Assembly: GCA_905116865.2 (NCBI GenBank)
Contig: CAJHNH020002088.1
Coordinates: 1 to 64,000, forward strand
Length of the DNA stretch: 64,000 bases
Direction of reading: 5' to 3'
Source of the DNA: Candidula unifasciata
Taxonomy: Eukaryota; Mollusca; Gastropoda; Stylommatophora; Geomitridae
The position numbers and the translations under genes were made by a program. This document shows positions 32,180 to 43,500 of the stretch, piece by piece. The notes below the pieces were generated by a model. That model did no database searches, had not been told where the DNA came from, and worked only from the letters and a program-made list of their open reading frames with translations. How positions within the stretch are numbered: position 1 is the stretch's first letter; each line of letters opens with the position of its first letter.

Positions 32180-32499
32180 CCACACAAATACACACACAAA
32201 CAAATACACACAAATATATCATTTTGTCAGAGGGGAAACAATCCCACCCGAGGAAAAGATCTTCCAAAACGACTCCAACCAAAAGGAAATGCAACAATGG
32301 CGAACTGGAAAAAAGAAGATAACGCAGAGATGAAGCAGCGAGATAGAAACTGACATGAGACATGTACATGAAACAAAAAAGAAAACGAAGAATAGAAAGC
32401 TACATAAATAACATGTTGTGACGAAAAAGCAAACAAACAAACAAGCTAGGAGAACAGAAGATCCGTCAATAGTCGATAGATACTTTAATGTAATCCAGT

Positions 32500-32712
32500 T
32501 TCGTCCTTTTTAGGACGAAATTTTTTTGTTATTTGAAGCCCCACCCTGGCTTTTGCCAGGGGCCGCAATATAGGCAGGCCATAAATATGGCCAAATGTCT
32601 GAACGCGGTTTCTGGGACCTCTCCACGGTGATCCTCATCCGCATGGTGGCACTTTGTGTCATCGGGTGTTTATCGCTTGTGTGATGTCCTGGTGGGGTAG
32701 AAAGTCAGTCAG
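32500..32712 (+). mobile_element. SINE-like repeat, family B (cluster copy 1)
   Basis: Starts with a short hairpin, CGTCCTTTTTAGGACG, then TTGTTATTTGAAGCCCCACC. Its tail is AGTCAGTCAGTCAGTC. Confidence 0.9.
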
Positions 32713-32750
32713 TCAGTCATAGATACTTACTTACATTATAACCTTAAGTC

Positions 32751-32965
32751 CTTACGTCCTTTTCAGGAAGTAATTATTTGTTATTTGAAGCCCCACTCTG
32801 GCTTTTGCCAGGGGCCGCAATATAGGCAGGCCATAAAAATGGCCAAATGTCTGAACGCGGTTTCTGGGACCTCTCCACGGTGATCCTCATCCACATGGTG
32901 GCACGTTGTGTCATCGGGTGTTTATCGCTTGTGTGGTGTCCTAGTGGGGTAGAAAGTCACTCACT
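32751..32965 (+). mobile_element. SINE-like repeat, family B (cluster copy 2)
   Basis: Starts ACGTCCTTTTCAGGAAGTAA. The body is nearly identical to copy 1. The tail is GTCACTCACTCACTC. Confidence 0.9.
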
Positions 32966-33189
32966 CACTCATAGATACTTAATCAGATCATCCTGCTTGA
33001 GCCCTTATTTTTATTTTTGACCAGCCTGAAAAGGCTTACTTCCCATACAGAAGAAGAGTGGCTTTTTTTAACCCCCTGACACCACCCTCTCCCACTTTTT
33101 CCCTTGTCCGTCTGATCTGTGTTGTCCTTTTTTTTTCTTCCCATTTCTCTTTTTCTTCTCACGGACTATTACTGTGGGTTCAAATATAT

Positions 33190-33405
33190 TACCCGTCTTC
33201 TTTTGAGGATGAAATTTGTGGTTATTTGAAACCCCACTGGCTCTTGCCAGGGGCCGCAATATAGCCCGGCCATAAATATGGTCTAATGGCTGAACGTGGT
33301 TTCTATGACCTCCCCATGGGTGATCTTCATCCACATGGTGGCACTTTGTGTCATCGGGTGTTTATCGCTTGTGTGATGTCCTGGTAGGGTAAAAGAAGAT
33401 AGATA
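33190..33405 (+). mobile_element. SINE-like repeat, family B (cluster copy 3)
   Basis: More diverged (TTGAGGATGAAATTTGTGG, TAGCCCGGCCATAAATATGG). The tail is GATAGATAGATGG. Confidence 0.88.
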
Positions 33406-33534
33406 GATGGAAATACCTTAGCCAAAATAGTCGGCAGAACAAAATCGTATACTCAAATAAAATCAGCAGAGAATGCCTCTTCACACCTCGAAACTATCGA
33501 ATATAGTTTATTTAGAGTTATAGTAATGTCTAAT

Positions 33535-33738
33535 TCGTTACGTCCTTCTTAGGACGTAATTTTTTGTTATTCGAAGCCCCACTCTGGCTTTTGCCAGGGG
33601 CCGCAATATAGGCAGGCCATCAATATGGCCAGTTGTCTGAACGCGGTTTCTGGGACCTCTCCACGGTGATCCTCATCCGTATGGTGGCACTTTGTGTCAT
33701 CAGGTGTTTATCGCTTGTGGGGTAGAAAGTCAGTCAGT
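33535..33738 (+). mobile_element. SINE-like repeat, family B (cluster copy 4)
   Basis: Starts with the perfect hairpin ACGTCCTTCTTAGGACGT. It carries a short deletion before the GTCAGTCAGTC tail. Confidence 0.9.
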
Positions 33739-33764
33739 CGAATATAGTTGGTGAGGTTTACTCG

Positions 33765-33870
33765 CAAAACCGTTTTACAGATCTGGCTAATTTGTATGCA
33801 GGCTGTTGGTTCCCCTCCTCTCGAGCAGATGCACTCTGATTTAAAAGGAAATACCTCTAGTTAGGCATCT
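33765..33870 (-). mobile_element. SINE-like repeat, family C, partial
   Basis: TTTGTATGCAGGCTGTTGGT and CGAGCAGATGCACTCTGATT in the reversed family order. Confidence 0.7.
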
Positions 33871-34012
33871 GTTTTAGGAAATGCGTTTTTCGGGGAAGGG
33901 GCCACATTGTGAAAATGTCTTTTTGGAATGCACGGCTAACGGACGACAATGATAGTGGGCTATCACACGTGACACAAAAACACTTTACTGGCGGCGCGGA
34001 TAACTGACTAAA

Positions 34013-34195
34013 CCAGCGGTTCTCAACCTATGAGTAGTGACCCTTTTAGGGGTCGAACGATAGTTTCACAGGGGTCGCCTAAGACCATCGGAAAACATAC
34101 ATTCACCTGAAGTTATGAAGTAGCAACGAAAATATTTTTTGTTATGTTCAATGTTTGAGGTCACCACAACGTGAGGAACTGTATCAACAGGCGGG
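34013..34195 (+). mobile_element. SPIN-like hAT element, 3' end lost
   Basis: Starts CAGCGGTTCTCAACCTATGA. It contains GGGGTCGCCTAAGACCATCG and GAAGTTATGAAGTAGCAACG. The far inverted end is missing after GAGGAACTGTATCAACAG. Confidence 0.85.
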
Positions 34196-34287
34196 GTAGA
34201 AGTAAGCTCCCGACTTAAAATGTGAGCTTTATATCTTGTTATTGTTGTTGTTGTTGCTGCTACCGGCACCTTTCTGTCTGTCTAGAG

Positions 34288-34486
34288 CAGTGGCTCTCGG
34301 CCTTCCTAATGCTGCGTCCCTTTTATACAGTTAGTTCCTAATGTTGTGGTGACCCCAAGTATAAAGTTTTTTTCGTTGCTACTTCATAACTTAAGCAAAT
34401 TTGTGTTTTCCTATTGACTTTGGCGACCCCTGTAAAGGGTCGTTCGACCCGCAAACAAGTCGCGACCCACAGGTTGAGAACTGCTG
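34288..34486 (-). mobile_element. SPIN-like non-autonomous hAT element with target duplication
   Basis: Ends are CAGTGGCTCTCGGCCTTCC and CAGGTTGAGAACTGCTG. Flanks are GTCTAGAG (34280-34287) and GTCTAGGG (34487-34494). It carries GTCGTTCGACCCGCAAACAA. A further terminal scrap, TTTAAGAACCACTGGGCTAG, lies at 34575-34595. Confidence 0.9.
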
Positions 34487-34599
34487 GTCTAGGGGATAGA
34501 TAAATGGGGTGCCGGAGCACTTATTGTTAAAGACCAGTCTGTTTTTGATCGGTGATGACACGGTCGCGGCATTCGGTTTAAGAACCACTGGGCTAGACA

Positions 34600-35080
34600 A
34601 TAGATCGCCTTTTGTTATTGTTTGACCAGGACACGTGACCGAGGACCTATGAAATCCTGGTTACAGGTAAATCGGACAGCTAGGTCCCTGGAAAGGTGTT
34701 TTCTGGACCACACTGTTTTCTCCACGACAAATGTCAATCGTCTACCATTGTGGTTTTACAGTTGTATGTAAAAATTAAGTATTTTTCGCTACAGGTGTCT
34801 ATGGTAAAAAGTACTATGAAATACGAAAGAATTAACAGTTAGTTAATTGTTAGTTTTTCAGAAGTTTGTAAGCTGCGATGAAGAGTGAAGTGTAAAAAGT
34901 ATGTATAACTATGTTGTTATGTTATTTTTCACTTTAAGTACAGTTTTTCTTTTCCCATTTCAGTTTAAATAAATAAACAAAAATGACACAGCCGTTATTG
35001 TATTTGGCACTGATGTTACCTTGTACAATACTAGCTATTTCAAGTAATTTCAACAATTTACGTTCAAAAAATGTTGAACT
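34600..35080. other. no gene seen
   Basis: AT-rich anonymous sequence. Confidence 0.5.
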
Positions 35081-35205
35081 TAAGAGCAGCGCTTCTCAAA
35101 TTGGCTGCCGCGGAACCCAGGGGTGCCGCGAGCGTATGCCAAGGAGGCCGCGGCAGTAATCAAGAATTTTTTCCAAATCTGCTTGAGATCAGCGAAGACG
35201 GCAGT

Positions 35206-36303
35206 TTAACTCTTTGAGTCCCAGGGGGTTTTGCATCAGAGGGCCAAGGGTGGGGGGGGGGGGGTATATGATTTTGACTTTTAACAAATGCAGCACTTTA
35301 ATACAAACCACACAACTGCAGCTGATGTGCAACATATACACATATCATATATGAAAATAAACATAAATGGATAAGGATTAATATTAGCATACTGCTACAA
35401 CAAACAATTATACCGTTAGTATTTCACTATTTAGTAGAGAAAACAGTGACTTAGTTTGAGGGGTGAGTAAATTATGAACAAGTTTTTTTCCACTTACCCA
35501 GAAGCTGATCCCAAAATTCTTGATATAGTATATCCAAAATGCATCACAAAGGAAGGTACACCACTTATAACTATGCACAGCCAATATTAAAGCAAAATGT
35601 GCAATAGTTGTTTCATAGCAATTTTAATAACACTTCAAAATATATTCTCCAGTGGCAAAAACAGTGACTTTTCTAAAAACAATTGAATTCCTGACATAGA
35701 AAAAACTGTAAAGGCACTGTAAACATGTCAACCTGTTCATAGATATATATCTATAGTTTTAGATATGGATAGTAGTACTAGAAGCGCTGACATTTGGACT
35801 AGCTGTTACGAGGTGCTTCTCTTGTTTTGCCATGGCAGAATTAGTCAGTTTTGTCCTTTTAGTAGGAGGTAAATTACGCACACATTCCTCATCAAAACTT
35901 GACTCGTCAACGGTTTGGGGAAATTCCACGTCGCTACTATCATTATCCAACTCCACATTACTTTGATCAATCCACTGTTTATCAAATTTGATGCTTCTAA
36001 AGCAGTAAATTGTTTTGCTGGGCATGAAGACGATGACTGATCGGACATATTGTTTTCAGACAATTGTTTGGTAACGTAGTAGACCACACAAATATAGATT
36101 TATAGCGTTAAAAACTCACCAGACCCAAACGATTGCACTCCACGTGTGTTCACTACACACTTGAGAACCGGAAAGGAATTTTAAATTGAGCGTGTAATTA
36201 CAGATAAGTGGTAAATTAAAAACCGTCACACGTCACGAACTTATTGGGTTGCAGGTAGTAACCAATTAACATGTGATACGTTCCTTGGGACTCAGAGAGT
36301 TAA
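35206..36303 (-). mobile_element. piggyBac-like element with TTAA duplication
   Basis: Both ends are TTAA followed inwards by CTCTTTGAGTCCCA (left) and CTCTCTGAGTCCCA (right, reversed). TTAA target duplication with short inverted ends is the piggyBac signature. At about 1.1 kb it is too short for a full transposase (about 570-600 residues). Confidence 0.8.
35759..36048 (-). pseudogene. piggyBac-like transposase N-terminal fragment
   Basis: The minus strand opens MSDQSSSSCPAKQFTALEAS, shifts frame near 35990, then continues as an acidic stretch (NDSSDVEFPQTVDESSFDEE) followed by basic PPTKRTK. An acidic N-terminus before a basic patch suits a piggyBac-type transposase start. The catalytic domain is absent. 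Identity is inferred mainly from the flanking ends. Confidence 0.5.
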
Positions 36304-36498
36304 AACAGAATACCGTCAATGAAGCCAAGAAGAGTTTTGGATGCTGGTGTATTCAGAAAACAATGCTATTAGTATTCCAAATTGCCCAGTAAATTTTGCC
36401 TCGAAACCCGAAAGCTGCCTTGAAAAATAAAAGCCTTCTTGTTATTTTTCGGCATTTACTTTTTCTTATTGAAACGTCTTCAACTTCTACTTCTTAAA

Positions 36499-36580
36499 CT
36501 CTTCTTCTTCTTCTTCTTCTTCTTCTTCTTCTTCTTCTTCTTCTTCTTCTTCTTCTTCTTCTTCTTCTTCTTCTTCTTCA
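36499..36580 (+). repeat. (TTC)n microsatellite
   Basis: About 27 perfect CTT/TTC triplets. Confidence 0.97.
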
Positions 36581-36854
36581 ATTCTCTTGTCCCAGCTCTG
36601 ACTGTTCACATCCTTCCTACCATTTTTGTCTGTTTCCTGGTACTAGTTGTCAGTCAGTTTTCAAACCCATTTTATACTTATATGGGCCACCATTATTGAC
36701 ACATCTTCAGTGTTGTTCCTAGTATGAACTTCACTGTCTGAGGGAATTACAAAAGACAGGGAAGTTCATACTAGGAACAACATTGTAGATACAGATAATC
36801 TTTTTTGGGCTAACAAAAGACAGAGAAGCATCAATAGTAACAGCAACAGTTGTA

Positions 36855-37152
36855 GTTTCTGTAGTAGTAGTAGTAGTAGTAATAGCAACAGTAGTAGTTG
36901 TAGTAATAGCAACAGTAGTAGTAGTTGTAGTAGTAATAGCAACAGTAGTAGTAATAGCAACAGTAGTAGTTGTAGTAGTAATAGCAACAGTAGTAGTAGT
37001 TGTAGTAGTAATAGCAACAGTAGTAGTTGTAGTAGTAATAGCAACAGTAGTAGTAGTTGTAGTAGTAATAGCAACAGTAGTAGTTGTAGTAGTAATAGCA
37101 ACAGTAGTAGTAGTTGTAGTAGTAATAGCAACAGTTGTAGTAGTAATAGCAA
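36855..37152 (+). repeat. (GTA)n / AATAGCAACAGTAGTAG repeat
   Basis: Composite trinucleotide array with recurring AATAGCAACAGTAGTAGT. It ends about 105 bases before the SWAP-70/DEF6-like start codon, so it probably lies in its promoter or 5' UTR. Confidence 0.95.
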
Positions 37153-37258
37153 AAGTCGGCCATGGTAGAGGCTGCGGTCATGCAGTATATTTCCATCATA
37201 ACTCTGCCTATTATTTTCCTCTTGTAGCCAAATCCATCTCATTGTGCCAGGCTAGAAA

Positions 37259-37369
37259 ATGGCAAACGAGGATCTCAAGAAGAGTCTTTGGCATGCATTT
37301 GATCTTCTGGATATAACTGGCCACCCACACAAGACAAGAACATTAAGTGTGCCGAAAACCAAACTGAAG
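37259..37369 (+). CDS. SWAP-70/DEF6-like exon 1
   Basis: The ATG at 37259 begins MANEDLKKSLWHAFDLLDIT, aligning with the start of SWAP-70 and DEF6 (lysine/leucine then WHAF-x-x-LD). Ends CTGAAG|GTAAAC, phase 0, 37 codons. Confidence 0.85.
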
Positions 37370-40300
37370 GTAAACTAAAATTTGTATCATGTAATTTTCC
37401 TGTTTACTTGTTACAGAGCATGGCTAATCAACTCTGTTTAGTCAGGGGCCACAATTTTGACAATTTAGATCATCTTGAGCCAGCCCAGCTAAGAAAAATA
37501 AATAATATAGTATATAGCAGCTAGGATCCCCGGGCCGCTTGTCAGGTGTGTGATAGCGACCACTTTGCCTATCAAGTGACAGTTTATCTATCAAAATATT
37601 ATACCTGCATAGACAGACCATTAATACAATACCAACGATAATGATCCACAAATGACTTTTAGGCCTTCGTGAGCTGGATTTGGTCCACAGGACACTAATT
37701 AAATAGCCCTGACATTAGACATGAGGCAGACTGAGCACAGACTAGAAAGATACAATCAGAGAAACACTGTCACCGCATAATGTTTCTTTGGTCAAGGTGG
37801 TCAGAAAAGCAAGAGGAAAGAAACCTTGTATTTCCTTCGTAAAATGAAATAAGGATAAAAAGAGAGAGATGGACAGTTTGCTGATTAGGAACAATTATGA
37901 GGAAACTGGCAATAAAGAACAATAATGGGAACACGAGGGACGGGTAAAAAGCAAAATAGTCTTAAAGAGTTAATTCATAAAGAGAACTGATCATCCGTGT
38001 CGGAAGTCTATTCTTTGGGCACAACATAAGTAAAGAAACACTGGAGTGAATTGTCAGAACTGGAAAGTTGGAGGGGAAGTAATGGTTAACCATCTGGTAT
38101 TCATCTTCTTCTCATAGTCCATGCCGTGGTTTTGTTGGTAGTCATATCTATCCTCAAGCTTCTGTCCTGTGTACTTTCAATCAATTCTAACACAAGTAAT
38201 CTCCCATGACATGATGTCAAACTGCAATGAAGTCGATCTTTGACTTTATCAGACAACTGGTCATAGACAATCATGATAAGCGATGCCACACAGTATGGAC
38301 AATAATGATAGAGTCTGCAAGTCTCTCAAAAACCCACCTCATGGGTGGCAGTTTATCTAGGGGAACTTAGCATTCAACAGTTGTATCTAATATCTTTGAA
38401 TTACAATCCTTGTCACTCATGGTTTTTTCTGACTAGTATTTATTTCCATTGGCCACACATGTCAGATTTCCTGCTGGCCAATCAGAAATGTGATTTCCAT
38501 CTTAGATATGCCAGTTAAGTCATTTTGTGTATTCTTGTGGTATTGTAGATTTATGTAATGTGCTGATGAAAGCTCTCTAGCCACAATATTAACTTGTAGT
38601 TTGAGATACTATAAAGCTGACTGGTTTTAACGTTTTATTTGGTTTGATATCTTTTCAGTAGGGAATGTATACAAAAGTGTCTTTTGGTGTATTGCTAAAT
38701 AAAACAGTCTCTACTCAAACAGGACTCCAGTTATACCAGTCTGGTGTGCACATTATGAGTGCCCCAGTTATAATTTCTTTCAAGATTGAACAAGGTCTCT
38801 GGGTTTTCTCTCCCTGGTCTGCCATCCAGATTTAGGTTTTGTAATCTCAGGGTGTCAAAACTGTCAGCGAGCATCCCTAGAGGGAAATCACAATTGAAGC
38901 GGAACAAATATCTGTCTGTGGCCTTCATTATTTAAGCTTTGAGTCAATATGGCAGATAGGTAGGTTTACTGTTATTAATTGTGGAAAGTTTTTGCTTTCC
39001 ATAATAGTAAGCTGTTGCATTTTCCTATTTATATGTAGACTGAAAGGATATTGTTCTGTCACCCAGCTACTGAGTTAAATGCATGGCATGACACTGTGAG
39101 TTGCTGATTTAATTTGGAATGCTTTTTTAACTGTGCCCAATGTGGTTTATGCTGTGAACTGCAGTTTTGAAAAATGGTGAGTGACCTGCTGCTACAGAAA
39201 CTGTAGTGCCTTATGCAATTAATTGTATGTGTAACTACTGGTCTGTTGTGTAACAACTGCTTCTATCAGTTATGAAATGTATTTCTGGTGTACTGACAAA
39301 CTTGAGTCATCCTTTGATTAGTCATTAAAAAGGATTATCATCACAGCACTCCAGACAGATTCATAGGTGCTCTGATGTCCTCCCCAAAAGCTCCACAAGT
39401 GTAAAACAACGGATGATGCCTGTTCTGTATTGGTTAATGAAACGTCTTGCCCCCTTAGTGAGATGTTCATTTCTTGCAGCTCCAGGCTGCACCCCCATGT
39501 CCATCAGTCTAGACAGGGATACAGAGACATCTTTTTGATGTATTTTTGAATCAAATATTTATTTATGTCTACTCAGGTACTGACCAACAACCTGGGTCAT
39601 CTTCTGGGACTGGAGAAGGCAGAGACAATCTGGGATCATGTGCCCTGTGAAAATGTTTGTTTCGACCTGTTCATGGACGTCCTATACAGTTATCTTTTCA
39701 CAGAAATGGACAAATATTCTGTATCCAGATTTGCTTATCTGAAATCTGAGATTGACAATTTGTGCTGGATGCTGTGTGAAAAGTCGTATCGACAGATCAG
39801 TAAATCTCACAGTGTGTCAGTTTGTCAGAGTGATGAATCAGCATTGAATACAATTGTGAATTCAAAAGTGACTACAGATGCTGGCAATGAGGCAGAGTTT
39901 AGCAGTGATACTTATTTTAAACTTTGGAAGGTAAGAGGCATGCCGCCAATATGACAAAACTCCTGCAAAATTAATAACATGTGTATTTGATAATGTCAGT
40001 AATATCATCATCATCATCATCAGGTGCCTTGCCGACTGGTGTGGGCGATCATGCCTCTCCATAATCTGCCATCTCCTGCAGCATGTATCAGTTCGGGTGC
40101 CGACATACCTCCATGCCATGCAACAAGACTGTCAAGCATCTTCTCTCGTTGTCTTCCTCTATCCCTTTTTCCACAGATCTTTCCAGTGGTCACAACATGT
40201 TCTATTTTCCCTCTTCTCATAACATGGCCGAAAAATGATAACTGTCTCCTTCTGGTGTCTGTGATAAGTTGTCTTCAGGCTCCCGCCTCTTTCAAAACCT

Positions 40301-40547
40301 CTTGGTTGCTCTTTTTGGCTGTCCAAGGTATTCTAAGCATTCTTCTGTAAAACCACATCTCTGAGGCCTCTAAAAATTGTTTGGCCTGCCCACTGATTGT
40401 CCAGGATTCACATCCATATGTTAAAACTGGATGTATGTAGCAAGCAAGAATTCTTTTTCTAACTCTCAATGACAAGGATATATTGCGCAAGATTCTTTTC
40501 ATTTTATAAAATGCAGTTTTTGCCTGTCCAATTCTGTTTGTCAGTAA

Positions 40548-40578
<31 letters not shown>

Positions 40579-43500
40579 TTACTGTTTCTACTGTTTCGCT
40601 TAGTTATGTTAATATTTTTTCAAAGTAATTTTTCCCATAGTGAATTTTAAAAGTATGGACATAAACAATGAATAGCACAATTAATTGCCTGGCATAATTT
40701 TCTGTATCTCCTCAGATGCATTACTACAGAGTTTGATGTGTTTAACACTATCATTCCCCTGTGGGATGCAGTTTTTTTGTTGTTGTTATTTTGAAGTCCC
40801 ACCCTGGCTTTTGCCAGCGGCCCTAAATATGGCCTAATATCTGAAGGGGTTTTCCTGGGACCTCTCCACTGGTGATTCTCATCTGCATGGTGGCACTTTA
40901 TGTTACTGTGTGTTTATCGCTTGTGTGATGTCCTGGTGGGGTACAACTTACCTACCAACCTACTACAGAATTTACATCAACATGTTAGCATTTTTATTGT
41001 GTTTTTACAGCCACTTTTAATGCTGATTCTACTGTTCTGTTACATCTTATTCTACTGCTCTGTTACTGCTGAATTTACTACTTCGTTACCACTGATTATA
41101 CTGCTTTGAAACTGTTGATTCTACTGCAGTGTTACTGCTCGGATACTGCTGATTCAATTGCTCTGATCCTGCTACTTCTACTTCTCTATTATTATTGATT
41201 GTACTGCTCTATTTCTGCAGATTCTACAATAGTTTTTACTGAATTTTACAGCTACTGCCATCTTTAACTGATTTTACTGTAGCAGAGCAATGGCTCTTTC
41301 TGCTGAGCGATCATACTATAGCATGTGTTATATTTTTAGAAGAAAAAGGCAGCTGCACATAAATTAGCTGTCATATGAGATCATATGACATAAGTTGTAA
41401 AAGCTCTGCAATCTCTTGTACATTGAATTGTGCCTGATTGTAATTTGAATATGAAAAGAATGCAGATGGGCATGGCAAGGAAGGAAGGATGAAGATGTAA
41501 AGATGTTAGCTGTTTGCTAATGAAATTCCTGGAATTGTGTTCACCAGCTGTAAATTCCAGCAGAAAAAGAAAAGTTCTGGTTGTTGGCTGACATCTGGGC
41601 TGTGATCTTATTCCATAACTTGAATTGTTCTTGCACACCATTAACTAAAAATATAATTTGGGGGAAAAGGGGGGGGGGGGGTGTTCCTTGTAAATCAAAT
41701 AGTTTTTTAAAAGCCAGGTTGACATAAAAATGTTTCCACAAGCATCAATTATAGAGGTCATGGGTCATGTATGTTAGAAATTTATTTTAGGCCCTGGGAA
41801 AACCATTCCACTTAATTCTTCATTCTGTTCTTGTTTATTGATTACTCCTTTTATTTAGCTATATATTTCACATAAACACCCACAAATACAGATTTCAGCA
41901 GTTTATAAGTTTTCTTTTTCTTCAGCATTCCAAGCCCTTGAGGTTCATTGCTCCAAATATCACCCGCTTTCATTCATCTTTCAGGTTTTTCTTCTCTTTC
42001 CAGTTGACACCAAGTGTTTGCAAGTCTGTCTAAATACTATCTCTCCACCGTGTTCTTGGTCTGCCTCGTAGTCTACGACCATTCATCTCCCTTGTGTATA
42101 CAGTTTTTACTATACATATATATATCCCAATTATAAACCTAAGGTTTCAACAGGATATTACCAATAATTAAATTACTTTTACTACATTTGGTTCATTTTC
42201 ATTTCAGATTTTTAACTTCTTGGTGGAAAGAGCTGAAGACGGAAGCCTAACTGTACCTTTAAAAATAGATTTGGAGGAAGCTGAGAGAGTTCTAATGGAG
42301 GTCTGCCAAAGGGCTGGGCTGCCAGTTTCTAGAGACATTTTGAGCCAAAGACAAATTACAGATAATTTAAACAGTGAAATTTTCTTGCTGGACTTTTATG
42401 ATTTTCTGAGATTAACCTCGGAGAGGCTGAGTTCCTTGGATGATCAAAAAGCTGTTAGCTATGGAATTTCACAGGTTCATGGGTATATTGTTGCTGATAT
42501 TGTCAGGAAGGTAAATTATGTTAGCTTTTCATTGTTTGCTTTTTTCGTGATTTCCACTATTAAATATATGGTTATTTACATAGAAAAGTAATAATTTCAG
42601 CTTTTAATTGAGCATTATTGTTGATTTGGTCAGCATTTTTCAATCCTAGTCAACGTAGCAGCGGTCGTAGTAATTTTTCAAAAATAACCTGTTTAAACAT
42701 CTCGGTTATAATAGTTTAAGGATACGATTTATTCACCACATGAGCGCAGTCAAAGAAAGGATGAAATTCACACACTAGGGTTCCAGGATATTAACCCTGC
42801 CTGGACTCGCCTCTTGACTTGCTGTTCTTGCATTCTGTGAACTTTCTTTCTTTTTCTTTTGTCAATATCTGCTTTTGCCCCTCGGCGTCACAGTTCATCA
42901 GCCGAGCCAGGGTGCGCTTAGTCGCTTGATATTTCGTGATTTTATGCAGTCTCAAGGTGCCAGTGACTCCTTCAATCCATCTTTTTCTCAGTGTTCTGTG
43001 AACGTATGCGAGTATATGCATATACAAATATGATTGTGCATATGTGTTACTTTCTGGCCCAGGGCTACATGGTGAAGTTTGGTAACAAGATAACAACATG
43101 GAAAGAGAGATGGTTTGTCCTTACGGCCTCGACTTTCAGATACTATGTTACATCTGAGGAAAAAGATTTAAAAGGCACCATCTTCCTTGGTACTGATTGT
43201 AAAATCAAGGTATGTTCTATTTTATTACCTCTAGAGATATCATTTTAAAATTTAAAAAACATTGTGTCCTCGTTGTTCTTCTTTATGGTAGTGAACTTGG
43301 TAAGTTTATTCAAACCGGATACCTCAACCTTTTCACACCCATGGCCTACTAAAACAGGGAAAAGTGTTTCACCTGACAGTAAAGTAAAGGACGCTTTTCC
43401 ACACCTTTAGGCATATCGGGGAAATAGGGCTAACCTATATTTTATAGACCAATCGGCATAAGATGGATGTTGTGGTCAGCATCACACCGGCTGCCTTTAC

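Larger units (their letters stand above)
35085..36425 (+). mobile_element. second hAT-like remnant, split by a piggyBac-like element
   Basis: AGCAGCGCTTCTCAAATTGG, then GGAACCCAGGGGTGCCGCG, is a hAT-type end of a family different from the SPIN-like copies. The sequence appears to resume after 36303 and end near CTCGAAACCCGAAAGCTGCC. The right boundary is uncertain. Confidence 0.45.

Noticed and set aside
36766..37242. 158-codon poly-Leu and poly-Tyr/Cys minus-strand frames
   Set aside because: Translation of a trinucleotide repeat.
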